NCBI RefSeq assembly: GCF_028279465.1
Contig: NZ_JANQNS010000019.1
Location: 1 to 64,000 of the forward strand
Reading direction: 5' to 3'
DNA: 64,000 nt
DNA from: Parasphingopyxis sp.
Lineage (GTDB): Bacteria > Pseudomonadota > Alphaproteobacteria > Sphingomonadales > Sphingomonadaceae
This document shows positions 56,409-64,000 of this stretch, piece after piece. Position 1 is the stretch's first letter. Each line of letters starts with the position of its first letter. Made by a program: the position numbers and the translations under genes. The notes beneath the pieces were generated by a model, which did no database searches, was not told where the DNA came from, and was given only the letters and a program-made list of their open reading frames with translations.

Positions 56409-57736
56409 GACGCAGCCTCGCCGGTTCGACGCGCCATCCGTTCGATAACGAAAAAGAGCTGCGGAACGCCGGAATCGTCGAATTCATGAAAGGAGAGCCA
56501 GGTCGGCGCGCCAAGTTCACCGACCCGCGTTTCGAAGATCGAACGGTCGAGCGGTTCCAGGACCAGCCCGTCAAGAACCGGCGGCGTTGCATCGCCATCG
56601 GCGCGCAGCAAAAGCGTGGATTCTTCGCCGACTGTGATGCGAAACCGCATGCCATGACGCCGGTAACAGCCCTCATAGATGGAGAGATCGGTTGGGGCTT
56701 CGCCCGCAGGGCGGCGGTCCGGAGCGGAGCCGACTGCACATGCCTCGCGCAGCAGTGGTTCGAGTTCACGATAGACGGCGAGCACGGCATCGCCTGTAGC
56801 GGCGAAGGCCCAGGCAGTTTTCTGCTCGGGGGCGATCCTGAGGAAGCTGCTGGTGCCCTCGGTACCGCCATCATGACCGAATAACCGGCTGCCCATCCCG
56901 TCCAGCAAGATCGCGCCATAGCCCCAGCCTTCGAAGCGATAATTGTGCGGCAATGCAATGACTGGCGTCGTCAGCCCTTCAACCAGCTCTGCATTGTCCA
57001 GCAGGCCAACGCCCCAGCGCGCAAGATCGGGCATACTCATCGCCAAAACCGCGCCCGAAGCGATGTTCGAATTCGGTCCGAACGTGCTGGGCACCAGTTC
57101 GCCATCGATCGTCGAGAAGTGCACCGCCGTGCGCATCCGAATCTTGTCTTCAGGCAGAATAGCTATGTGTGCGAGACCACAATCCTCCCGCAAATGCCGG
57201 CCGAGCGCATCCTGGTAAACCTTGCCGCCGCGTACCTCGAGAATGCGGCCGAGAATATTGTAAGCGACATTGGCGTAGGAAAACCGGTCGCCAGGCGTAA
57301 AGAGTGATCCGATTTCGTCGATTTCCGCCATGAACTTGCGCAGCACGTCGGGACCCCGGCCGACTTCGAATATCACATCGCCATCGAGCCCGCCGGTATG
57401 GCTGAGCAGCTGGCCGATGGTGATTGCGCTATCCCGGAGCGTTTCGATATGGGCAAGTTCCGGCGCGGCCTCGATCACCGGCATTTCGAGCGTGAGCGCG
57501 CCGTCAACTATCATCCGCCAGATCAGTTCCGCGGTGATCAGCTTGGTGATCGAGCCGATATGGAGGACTGTATCGGTCGTCGCGGCGATATCCTCGGGGA
57601 CATTGGCACGACCAGCGACACAGGCATGTTCGCCACTCTGCCCTGCAATCGCCAGACAGCCGGCATCGATCCGGCCATCCGCGCAGGCCGCGTCCAGCAC
57701 CGCCTGCAGCTCTTCGGCACTGTTTCGCGCGATCAT
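56405..57736 (-). CDS. serine hydrolase, beta-lactamase fold (MlrB-like 2)
   Basis: A 443-residue protein without a signal peptide. SITK (Ser62/Lys65), YAN (154-156) and GHDGGTEG are the three active-site elements. The C-terminal beta-domain begins near YEGCYRRHGMRFRITV. Its start overlaps the next gene's stop by 4 bp. It is probably a cytoplasmic peptidase/amidase working with the M81 pair. Confidence 0.88.
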   Translation of the reverse strand: MIARNSAEELQAVLDAACADGRIDAGCLAIAGQSGEHACVAGRANVPEDIAATTDTVLHIGSITKLITAELIWRMIVDGALTLEMPVIEAAPELAHIETLRDSAITIGQLLSHTGGLDGDVIFEVGRGPDVLRKFMAEIDEIGSLFTPGDRFSYANVAYNILGRILEVRGGKVYQDALGRHLREDCGLAHIAILPEDKIRMRTAVHFSTIDGELVPSTFGPNSNIASGAVLAMSMPDLARWGVGLLDNAELVEGLTTPVIALPHNYRFEGWGYGAILLDGMGSRLFGHDGGTEGTSSFLRIAPEQKTAWAFAATGDAVLAVYRELEPLLREACAVGSAPDRRPAGEAPTDLSIYEGCYRRHGMRFRITVGEESTLLLRADGDATPPVLDGLVLEPLDRSIFETRVGELGAPTWLSFHEFDDSGVPQLFFVIERMARRTGEAAS

Positions 57737-59067
57737 ACAACGGCTCCGTCGACACGGCGATGCAGGCGGCCCGCGTAAAAGAGCGCTGGCCTGCCCTGTT
57801 CGTCAGGATCGAAAAACGCGTTGACGATCTTGTCGTTGCCGTACAGCTCACAACGGAAACGTCCCTCCCCGATCGGGTGGAGAGGAAAAACGACATCGTC
57901 GAAACCGAAGAATTTCGATTTTGCGACCACCTTCAGTCGATCGCTTTCGGCCGTGACATGCATCGTCACGCCGATATTGTCGTAGACACCCACATAGCGG
58001 GACAGGTCGGCGACATTCTTGACGGGTTCCGGAATGTCCGGCTCGGGCACACCGCCGCAAACCTCTTGGAAAATCGGATAGGCCAGGTCTTGCCAGGCAT
58101 GCTGCGTATCGCCGCCATTGGCGCACATGGCGATGGCCAGTTCGTGCTCCGGCACAAACCAGAGAGCGGCAGCCTGTCCGATCGTTCCGCCATCATGGCC
58201 GACAAAGCGCGTGCCACCGTTGCGGATCGCTTTCCAGCCGAGTCCCCATTCGCTGCCATCCGGCAGTTCGGTCTGGACCGCGCGCATCGCCTCTGCGGAC
58301 GCCCTGTTGAGTACGTCATGTCCGAAAATATGCACATTCGCGTAGGCGATCAGTTCTTCGACGGTCGAGAAGAGCGACAGCCCGGCAGCTCCCATGGCGC
58401 GCGGCAGCAGGGTGAGTGACACCACCCTGGCTTTCCCGTCCTCATCGACTTCATGGCCTACGGACGTGCGGCAAAACGCGGCGTTCTCGGCAAAGCATGT
58501 CGAGCGAGTGGCCTCTATCGGATCGAGAAGCCGGTCCTTGAGTATCTGCTCGTAGCTCTGGCCGTACACAACCTCCAGCATCCGGCCAAGAATGGCATAG
58601 CCAGCGCTGGAGTAACTGTAGTAACGGCCGGGCGCGGTCAGGAAATCGAGATCCTTGCAAAGCACCATCAGCCGTGCAAGCGCATCGTCATCCCGCCCGG
58701 TATCGATAAAGAGATCGCCGTCCAGACCGCTGATATGCGCCATCAGCTGCCGTGCAGTGAATGGTCCTGCCTCAGGCCCCCTTCCCAGTTGTATGGGAAT
58801 ATACTGGCTGACCGGCGCGTCGATATCGATTAGCCCGTCTTCCGCCGCCTGCATGGCTAACGTTGCTGTGTGGCTCTTCGTGATCGACCCTATCTGGAAT
58901 AGGCTGTCGGGAAGCACTTCGACGCCGGTTTCGATATTTACCACACCGGTTGCCGCCGAAACCATCTCGCCCGTCAGACTTACGGCGAATGCCAGGCCCG
59001 GAACGTGAGCGGTTTTCGCAGCAAGCTCGATGCGTACCTGAAGGTCGGCCGCGTCTGGCTGTGTCAT
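57733..59067 (-). CDS. serine hydrolase, beta-lactamase fold (MlrB-like 3)
   Basis: A 444-residue protein. SITK (Ser61/Lys64) and GHDGGTIG are intact, but the second motif reads YSS (152-154) instead of YxN, a variant within the family. The ATG at 59067 overlaps the transporter stop by 4 bp. It resembles the neighbouring hydrolase in layout (FQIGSITK, HISGLDGD), so the two are tandem paralogues. Confidence 0.88.
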   Translation of the reverse strand: MTQPDAADLQVRIELAAKTAHVPGLAFAVSLTGEMVSAATGVVNIETGVEVLPDSLFQIGSITKSHTATLAMQAAEDGLIDIDAPVSQYIPIQLGRGPEAGPFTARQLMAHISGLDGDLFIDTGRDDDALARLMVLCKDLDFLTAPGRYYSYSSAGYAILGRMLEVVYGQSYEQILKDRLLDPIEATRSTCFAENAAFCRTSVGHEVDEDGKARVVSLTLLPRAMGAAGLSLFSTVEELIAYANVHIFGHDVLNRASAEAMRAVQTELPDGSEWGLGWKAIRNGGTRFVGHDGGTIGQAAALWFVPEHELAIAMCANGGDTQHAWQDLAYPIFQEVCGGVPEPDIPEPVKNVADLSRYVGVYDNIGVTMHVTAESDRLKVVAKSKFFGFDDVVFPLHPIGEGRFRCELYGNDKIVNAFFDPDEQGRPALFYAGRLHRRVDGAVV

Positions 59068-60458
59068 GAGACGGTTGCCGCCAATGCGCGTTTCTTTCGT
59101 TGTTCGAGCCGCTTGGCGATAGTGGCCTGACGCCGGCGATCGATTGGGAAATACCAGGATATGACGGCCGCAATCATTTGCAGAAAGAATGGTATGACGG
59201 CTAGCGGGATCAGCAGTGCCCATGCCTCAGGGGAATCGGTATTGGGAATATATCCAAGCGCACCGCTAATCAGCAGCGCCAGCGAGGAGCCGACGGCAGC
59301 CGTGACCTTGGCCATGAGCACAAGGATCGCAAAATAATTGCCCGTGGCGTTGGTGTTTTCCTTCCACGCCTCATAATCCGCGACATCACCCAATATCGAT
59401 GGCGGCAGCGGAATAAGGGCGCCCTGCATCACCGCCGACACGCCGGTCAGCACAAGCAATGGAATTAAGGCCTGTGGACCCGGCTCGAGCAGCAATATGA
59501 AAAGCCCGAGACTGCCGCTTATGCCCATCCCGACAGACCACGCTTTGTGCTTGCTGTACCGACGGCTCACCCGCAGCCAGAACGGCACGGAGATGATCGC
59601 CACGACCGGCGCCAATACGCCGATAACAAAGAAGTAGGCGCCCAGTTGCATATAGTCCTGGATGTAGAGGAACGACAGTGTCGAGGTCATGCCTACGGCG
59701 ATGCCCGAGATTGTTGAGACGGCGAAGAAATTGACGAACGGTTTGTTTGTCTTGAATGAGCGAAATACCGTCCATAGCGACGAAGGCGGCATCGAAGCCT
59801 TCGTCTCGGTGCTTTTGATTGGAGCCTTGAAAGATGCCCAAACAACCGAGAGTGGAATCAACACGGCCAAGACGATGACAAAGGCCAGCATGACCGAGCC
59901 TTCGATCTCTGTCGTTCCGGTAAAGGGCGCAAGGATCGGCGGCAGCAGGAAGAAGGCGAAACCGCCCAATGTCGCCATGGCGTTCTTGATGCCGAAGATC
60001 CGCGATCGCTCGTCATAGTCATCGGTCAACTCTGCCGCCCAGGCATTGTGCGGGATGCTGAGCAACGTCCAGGCGGACATCGCCAAGAACGACCAGATGA
60101 AGAAATAGATCGCCGTGGCATTACCCGGCGGCAGGAACAGCAGGAAAGCTGACGGAACGGCCATGACCGCCCCGGCTATCATCCAGGGCAGGCGAGCGCC
60201 GAGCCGAGACCGGGTCCTATCCGACAGTACGCCAACCAGCGGATCGGTGAAAGCATCGGCGATGCGGGCAACGAGGAAGACGACACCGATCTGCGCCAAC
60301 GTGACGTTCGTATTCATCGCATAATAGGTGGGTAATATACTGTAGACCGGTGAGATCAGCAGTGTCGCAGCGACGCCCGGACTGCCAAAAGCGATGAGCG
60401 ACCAGATTGTCGGGCCGCTCCTGCTGTGTGTTCGAGTTTCAGTGTGGGCGTCAGCCAT
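59064..60458 (-). CDS. GPH-like MFS transporter
   Basis: A 464-residue, twelve-helix protein. IAFGSPGVAATLL opens it, DAFTDPLVGVLSDRTRSRLG fills loop 2-3, and the C-terminus is basic. It is related to the two other GPH transporters of the window but more divergent. It lies between the TonB receptor and five hydrolase genes, so it probably carries the peptide-like compound into the cytoplasm, the place of MlrD in the microcystin system; MlrD itself is of another MFS-type group. Confidence 0.87.
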   Translation of the reverse strand: MADAHTETRTHSRSGPTIWSLIAFGSPGVAATLLISPVYSILPTYYAMNTNVTLAQIGVVFLVARIADAFTDPLVGVLSDRTRSRLGARLPWMIAGAVMAVPSAFLLFLPPGNATAIYFFIWSFLAMSAWTLLSIPHNAWAAELTDDYDERSRIFGIKNAMATLGGFAFFLLPPILAPFTGTTEIEGSVMLAFVIVLAVLIPLSVVWASFKAPIKSTETKASMPPSSLWTVFRSFKTNKPFVNFFAVSTISGIAVGMTSTLSFLYIQDYMQLGAYFFVIGVLAPVVAIISVPFWLRVSRRYSKHKAWSVGMGISGSLGLFILLLEPGPQALIPLLVLTGVSAVMQGALIPLPPSILGDVADYEAWKENTNATGNYFAILVLMAKVTAAVGSSLALLISGALGYIPNTDSPEAWALLIPLAVIPFFLQMIAAVISWYFPIDRRRQATIAKRLEQRKKRALAATVS

Positions 60459-60482
60459 TCATCGGGTCACCTTGCAGAAGAG

Positions 60483-60523
60483 CGGAAGGCAGAAGCGGGC
60501 GATGCGCCCGCTTTGCCGCTTCC
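60483..60523 (-). terminator. long hairpin between receptor and transporter genes
   Basis: Core arms AGCGGGC (60494-60500) and GCCCGCT (60506-60512) extend outward through GGCA/TGCC to GGAAG/CTTCC. No T-run follows, so attenuation or mRNA protection is as likely as termination. Confidence 0.4.
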
Positions 60524-60540
60524 ACTCCAGCCGCGCTGTA

Positions 60541-62754
60541 TCAAAAACGAAGACCCAGCTGCATTCCTACAGTTCGCGGTTGTAGATAATAGAGAGGTTG
60601 CCCGAACGTCGGAAGGAAATTGTCGTTCGCGATAACCGCGTCCTCGTTCCAGATATTGTTAACATACAGCGCAGCGGACCATGTGTCGTTCCTAAGCTCA
60701 GCCCGCAATGTGCCTGTCGCATAGGATGGGATGCTGCTGCCGATCACGAACATGTTGCCGAACAGCGGATCGGTTGCGACACCGCCCTCCTCCAGCTTGG
60801 ATTCCTGATCATCTGTATAGGTGACGCCTGCTGAAAGGCCGAGCGTTAGATCAGAGGAAATATCGAAGTCGTAACCGACGATCGCACTGAGGCGCAGGCT
60901 TGGAACAGCGGGCAGTTCACGGCCTTCAGGAATGACGCCGGTAAGACCACCAAACACATCCGACTCCAGCTGGGCGTCGGTGTAATTGCCGCCAGCGCGC
61001 ACCCAGAAACCAGAGTCGGAGCGATAATCGACCTCAAGCTCGATGCCGGTGCTCGACGCCTCGTTGGCATTGCCGACAAAGGTGAAAAAACCGCCCGCAT
61101 CGAGCTGGATGAACTGCATGTCGTCCCATTGGATATGGTAGATTGCACCGCCGATGCTGAGGCTTCCATCTGCCGATGTGTACCGTCCGCCGATTTCGAA
61201 ATTCTCTGTCGTATCAGGCGCGAAGGTCGGCGGCCCTGCGAAGGCATTGAAGCCGCCGGACCGATAGCCTTCCGAATAGGTGGCGTAGGTCATAAATTCT
61301 TCGGTGGGGAAGAAGCGTATGGTGAATCTTGGCGTAAAACCGCTCGCATTGCGGGCGGAAGTATTGTTGAGCTCTTCGCGCTCGTGGAACCAGCGCCCGC
61401 CGGCGATCACGGTGAGCGCATCGGTGATGTCGAATTCCGCTTCACCGAAAAGCGCAAAGGTTTCGAAGTCCGAGCGATTGGCAAAGGAAAAGAATTCCGT
61501 GGTGCCACCGAGTAGCGGCACAAAACCCGTCGAAACGAAACTTTCCTGCACCTTGCCGTCACGATAATAGCCGCCGATCGTCCAGCGGAAGCGGTTTTCG
61601 GGGGATGAAACGATGCGCAGTTCCTGGGTCAGGCTCTCGCTCATCGACTGCTGATCGATAAAGTTCGATGTCACCAAAGGCGAACCCAGCAGGAACGGCT
61701 CTTGCGGGTCTCTTTGTGTGGTATCACGATCCGTAAACGACGTGGCGGACGTCACGGAAAAGGCCTCGAAGTCGTAGTTGATCGTGATATTGAACAACTC
61801 GGTATCGCTCGTGCTCGGACGCAATCCGAGATCCCGGTGGTTACGCTGATCGATATTGGCGATGTTCGATGTGTCGACATCGAGTTCGTCATAGATGTAG
61901 GTCAGATCGATCGTCAGATCGGAAACCGGCGTAAACCGAAGCGCCGCCCGAACCGATGTGTTGGTCGAGCTGTTTGCGTCCTCGATTGTCCGGTCGGTTG
62001 AATAGCGGTCCGGCGGCGGCAAAAACGAATTGGTGATCGTCAACAGTTCATTGTCAATCCAACCCGGCGTTTCGCGCGTCTGGACCACAACCCGTGCCGC
62101 AAATACGTCCTGCGCGATCGGCACATTGACCATGCCGTTCAGAATCCAGCCGAACTCACCGCCATCAACGAAATGACCATCGGCCAGCATTGAGGCTTCG
62201 AAATCATTGGTATCGGGCTTGTTGGTGATGATCCGGATCGTGCCGCCCATCGCTCCCTCGCCATAAAGCGTGCCCTGGGGTCCTCGCAGGACTTCGATAC
62301 GCTCGATATCGTAGAGACGCACGGTCGTCTGACTGCGCTGGCCAGCGGCAGTCAATGGAATTTCGTCGAGATAGTAGCTGATGGTGGTGACGCCGGTTTG
62401 CTCATCGGGCGAGATGCCTCGAATTGTGATCCGGTTGCGGCCTGGCGAAAAGGCTTGCGTTTCCAATCCGGGAACGTAGGCGGCAAATCCTGATAGGTCG
62501 TCAACATTCACATCCTCGAGCACGTTATCGCCGAGCACGCTGATCGCTTGTGGGATTTCCGCCAGCGTTTCATCGCGGCGCGAGGCCGTTACGATAATCG
62601 GAGGATTGTTCGATTGAGAGTTGGTCGTGACATCCGCGCTGCCTCCGCTATCGACCTGCGCCCATAGCGGCTGGGACGTCAGGAGCCCTCCCATGGCCGT
62701 TGTGACAAACGCCGCGCGCCGAATCAGTTTCCGCCCTTGTTTTCTCGCGGTCAT
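60541..62754 (-). CDS. TonB-dependent outer-membrane receptor
   Basis: A 737-residue protein from the ATG behind GGGAGGAACAGTCC. Signal peptide ending near QPLWAQ. Plug: PPIIVTASRRDETLAEIPQA and IERIEVLRGPQGTLYGEGAM; the last residues MQLGLRF end the barrel. It heads the operon with the transporter, three serine hydrolases and two M81 proteins. It probably imports the block D compound, which is presumably too large for porins. Confidence 0.93.
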   Translation of the reverse strand: MTARKQGRKLIRRAAFVTTAMGGLLTSQPLWAQVDSGGSADVTTNSQSNNPPIIVTASRRDETLAEIPQAISVLGDNVLEDVNVDDLSGFAAYVPGLETQAFSPGRNRITIRGISPDEQTGVTTISYYLDEIPLTAAGQRSQTTVRLYDIERIEVLRGPQGTLYGEGAMGGTIRIITNKPDTNDFEASMLADGHFVDGGEFGWILNGMVNVPIAQDVFAARVVVQTRETPGWIDNELLTITNSFLPPPDRYSTDRTIEDANSSTNTSVRAALRFTPVSDLTIDLTYIYDELDVDTSNIANIDQRNHRDLGLRPSTSDTELFNITINYDFEAFSVTSATSFTDRDTTQRDPQEPFLLGSPLVTSNFIDQQSMSESLTQELRIVSSPENRFRWTIGGYYRDGKVQESFVSTGFVPLLGGTTEFFSFANRSDFETFALFGEAEFDITDALTVIAGGRWFHEREELNNTSARNASGFTPRFTIRFFPTEEFMTYATYSEGYRSGGFNAFAGPPTFAPDTTENFEIGGRYTSADGSLSIGGAIYHIQWDDMQFIQLDAGGFFTFVGNANEASSTGIELEVDYRSDSGFWVRAGGNYTDAQLESDVFGGLTGVIPEGRELPAVPSLRLSAIVGYDFDISSDLTLGLSAGVTYTDDQESKLEEGGVATDPLFGNMFVIGSSIPSYATGTLRAELRNDTWSAALYVNNIWNEDAVIANDNFLPTFGQPLYYLQPRTVGMQLGLRF

Positions 62755-62894
62755 GGACTGTTCCTCCCCGTCTCGATTTCCCGTCTCAGAGCGCAGCCCA
62801 GCCCCGCCGTCGCCAAGAGGATTGCAGCAATACGGCGGTCTGCTTGCGACCCCTTCAATTTCATGATCTGACAATATTGACTAATTAGCAATAG

Positions 62895-62912
62895 TTTTCT
62901 TAAATGGAAAAA
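62895..62912. promoter_or_regulatory. XRE-type inverted repeat TTTTCT-N5-GGAAAAA
   Basis: It lies 141-158 bp upstream of the TonB receptor start. Imperfect arms compared with 49415, but with the same TTTTC/GGAAAA halves. Confidence 0.45.
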
Positions 62913-63121
62913 CTTGGTGCCCTCCGGAGTGTCTCATGAGCGCAACACATTTGCGATGGCTATCGGGGGGCTTTCACCTAATACCGGTTTATTATCAGAA
63001 TGATACTGGAGAATCGACTGTATTCCAGCGGTTTCGTGCCTTGCTCTCGCGTAGCGCCAAAATCTCCATGAGCAGCTCTGAGATGCATGAACGCGCGTTC
63101 CTGAGATTGGATCGCTTAATC

Positions 63122-63133
63122 GGAAAATTTTCC
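63122..63133. promoter_or_regulatory. XRE-type perfect palindrome GGAAAATTTTCC
   Basis: A 12-bp perfect palindrome followed by AATTTGG, so it also contains TTTTCCAAT. It ends 38 bp upstream of the aminotransferase start. Confidence 0.5.
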
Positions 63134-63171
63134 AATTTGGCGAATTCTGAAGTGCGAAGTGCGCCGCGGCG

Positions 63172-64000
63172 ATGAATGGCATGGGCCGATCTTTGCCTCG
63201 CAGTTCCGCGGAGCTCGCTGCGCGGGCAGCAAATATCCTGCCCGGTGGAGCAAGCCATGACGGTAGGCAGTTGGAGCCGCATGGCATCTTCGTTCGCAGT
63301 GGAAGTGGCGCGTACAAGGCCGATGAAGAGGGGCGGAGCTATATCGATCTGCAATGCGGTAACGGTGCCCTGTTGCTGGGCCACGGTCATCCCGATGTGC
63401 TGAATGCAACAAGCGAAGCGCTAGCTGCCGGCGTCAATTTTAGCGCAACGTCAGTCATGGAGATTCGCTGGGCGGAAACGATCCGCCGACTGATGCCCGC
63501 TGCCGAACAGATTGTCTTCACGGCTTCCGGCAATGAGGCGGTCGCGCTCGCCTTCGCTGTCGCAAGGACGGTGACAGGCCGCAACGCCATCCTAGTTCCA
63601 AAAGGGCATTATTACGGATGGATCGCTCCCGCGTTGCTCCAATGTCTTCCGATCCGGGAGATTCTAAGCGCATCCAAGCAAACGGAAAAAACGGTCATTG
63701 GCGAGGCGGAGTCGCTCGACGAGATTATCGATGCGCTAGCAACGCAACGATTTGCCGCTGTAATCATGGAGCCTACGGGCGCCGGCTTTGGCAAGATCCC
63801 GATGCGTGAGGCCGATTTGCGCGCCATTACCGACGCGGCGGTTGATGCTGGAAGCCTGTCCATCTTTGACGAGACGATTACCGGTTTCCGATTTGCGCCA
63901 GGCGGCGCCCAGGGTGCTTACGGCATCGCGCCCGATCTGACCATCCTCGGGAAAATTTTGGGCGGCGGTTTGCCTTGCGGTGCGCTTGCCGGACGGCGTA
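63172..64000 (+). CDS. class III aminotransferase, glutamate-1-semialdehyde-aminomutase-like, 3'-truncated
   Basis: 276 residues are visible before the window ends in frame. NILPGGASHD, LLLGHGHPDV, ASGNEAV, GHYYGW, EPTGAG, IFDETITGFR (Asp233-Glu234) and ILGKILGGGLPCGALAG with PLP-lysine Lys261 are all as in GSAM-type enzymes. This subgroup also includes beta-phenylalanine and other beta-amino-acid aminotransferases. A catabolic transaminase is more likely than haem synthesis, given the XRE-type site and neighbours. The start could be the ATG at 63172 or 63181. Confidence 0.88.
   Translation, partial: MNGMGRSLPRSSAELAARAANILPGGASHDGRQLEPHGIFVRSGSGAYKADEEGRSYIDLQCGNGALLLGHGHPDVLNATSEALAAGVNFSATSVMEIRWAETIRRLMPAAEQIVFTASGNEAVALAFAVARTVTGRNAILVPKGHYYGWIAPALLQCLPIREILSASKQTEKTVIGEAESLDEIIDALATQRFAAVIMEPTGAGFGKIPMREADLRAITDAAVDAGSLSIFDETITGFRFAPGGAQGAYGIAPDLTILGKILGGGLPCGALAGRR

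Larger units (their letters stand above)
62755..63171. other. 417-bp divergent promoter region, receptor/aminotransferase
   Basis: It contains two XRE-type sites (62895, 63122) and a partial match to the block B element at 62876-62886 (ATTGACTAATT). No gene is seen; frames through it lack recognisable domains. Confidence 0.5.

Noticed and set aside
52007..60458. A complete microcystin mlrABCD cluster
   Set aside because: No MlrA-like CAAX-type membrane protease is present and the transporter is GPH-like. The M81 and serine hydrolase genes are similar in family only, so mlr gene names were not given.
3529..62754. The four TonB receptors as siderophore receptors
   Set aside because: None sits with siderophore, Fur-box-like or iron-transport genes; all are next to catabolic enzymes and inner-membrane sugar-type transporters.
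62876..62894. Fifth copy of the block B TetR-type element
   Set aside because: ATTGACTAATT matches, but the ATAATA half is replaced by CAATAG, and the orientation is away from the TonB receptor.

Overview
The window looks like a chromosomal accessory region of an alphaproteobacterium, most likely a member of the Sphingomonadales. The reasons are indirect: four TonB-dependent receptors without SusD partners, three GPH-type sugar/cation symporters, many beta-lactamase-fold serine hydrolases, and MlrC-like M81 peptidases. No rRNA, tRNA, CRISPR or prophage is visible. Almost everything is catabolic, arranged as four blocks, each with its own regulator.

Block A (1-7.9 kb, visibly lower GC): the 3' part of a LuxR/MalT-type regulator, a MarR-like regulator, and an AraC regulator divergent from a TonB receptor, an alpha/beta hydrolase and a DUF2817 zinc-peptidase-like protein. 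Block B (8.2-18.7 kb): a secreted serine hydrolase, a TonB receptor with a GPH transporter, a TetR regulator, and two short operons (SDR, epoxide-hydrolase-like protein, two-domain VOC protein; SDR, Coq4-like protein). A 19-bp element, ATTGACTA-N5-ATAATW, lies upstream of all four transcription units and is probably the TetR operator.

Block C (18.8-38.4 kb): a sulfated-glycoside locus. It has three CxPSR sulfatases with signal peptides, a lipoprotein formylglycine-generating enzyme with both catalytic cysteines, a TonB receptor, an SGNH esterase, a cytoplasmic GH3 glycosidase, a GPH symporter, aldose epimerase, xylulokinase, xylose isomerase, a Gfo/Idh/MocA oxidoreductase, a PhyH dioxygenase, an HSL-type esterase and a second TetR regulator. 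Four palindromes of the form YTAWCC-N4-GGWKAR (one degenerate) mark its promoters. No endo-acting glycanase or lyase is seen, so the substrate may be a small sulfated xyloside rather than a polymer. The likely order is uptake, periplasmic desulfation and deacylation, import, cytoplasmic hydrolysis, then xylose to xylulose 5-phosphate.

Block D (39.1 kb to the end): begins after a 0.7-kb non-coding stretch with repeated CAGGGAA motifs. It contains an SCP2-type thiolase, a DUF1611 (DgcN-like) protein, RidA, a nitrilase-family amidase, a VOC protein, heterotetrameric sarcosine oxidase (soxBDAG), a MIOX-like HD protein, a class II aldolase, an XRE-cupin regulator, a CocE/S15 hydrolase, two MlrC-like M81 proteins, three MlrB-like serine hydrolases, a GPH-type transporter, a TonB receptor and a truncated glutamate-1-semialdehyde-aminotransferase-like enzyme. 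Related TTTTCC/GGAAAA inverted repeats occur in the three divergent promoter regions, suggesting one XRE-cupin regulon. The gene content suggests catabolism of a peptide-like compound with N-methyl, D- and perhaps beta-amino acid parts. It resembles, but is not, the microcystin mlr system: no mlrA is present. This block is the best candidate for an undescribed system.
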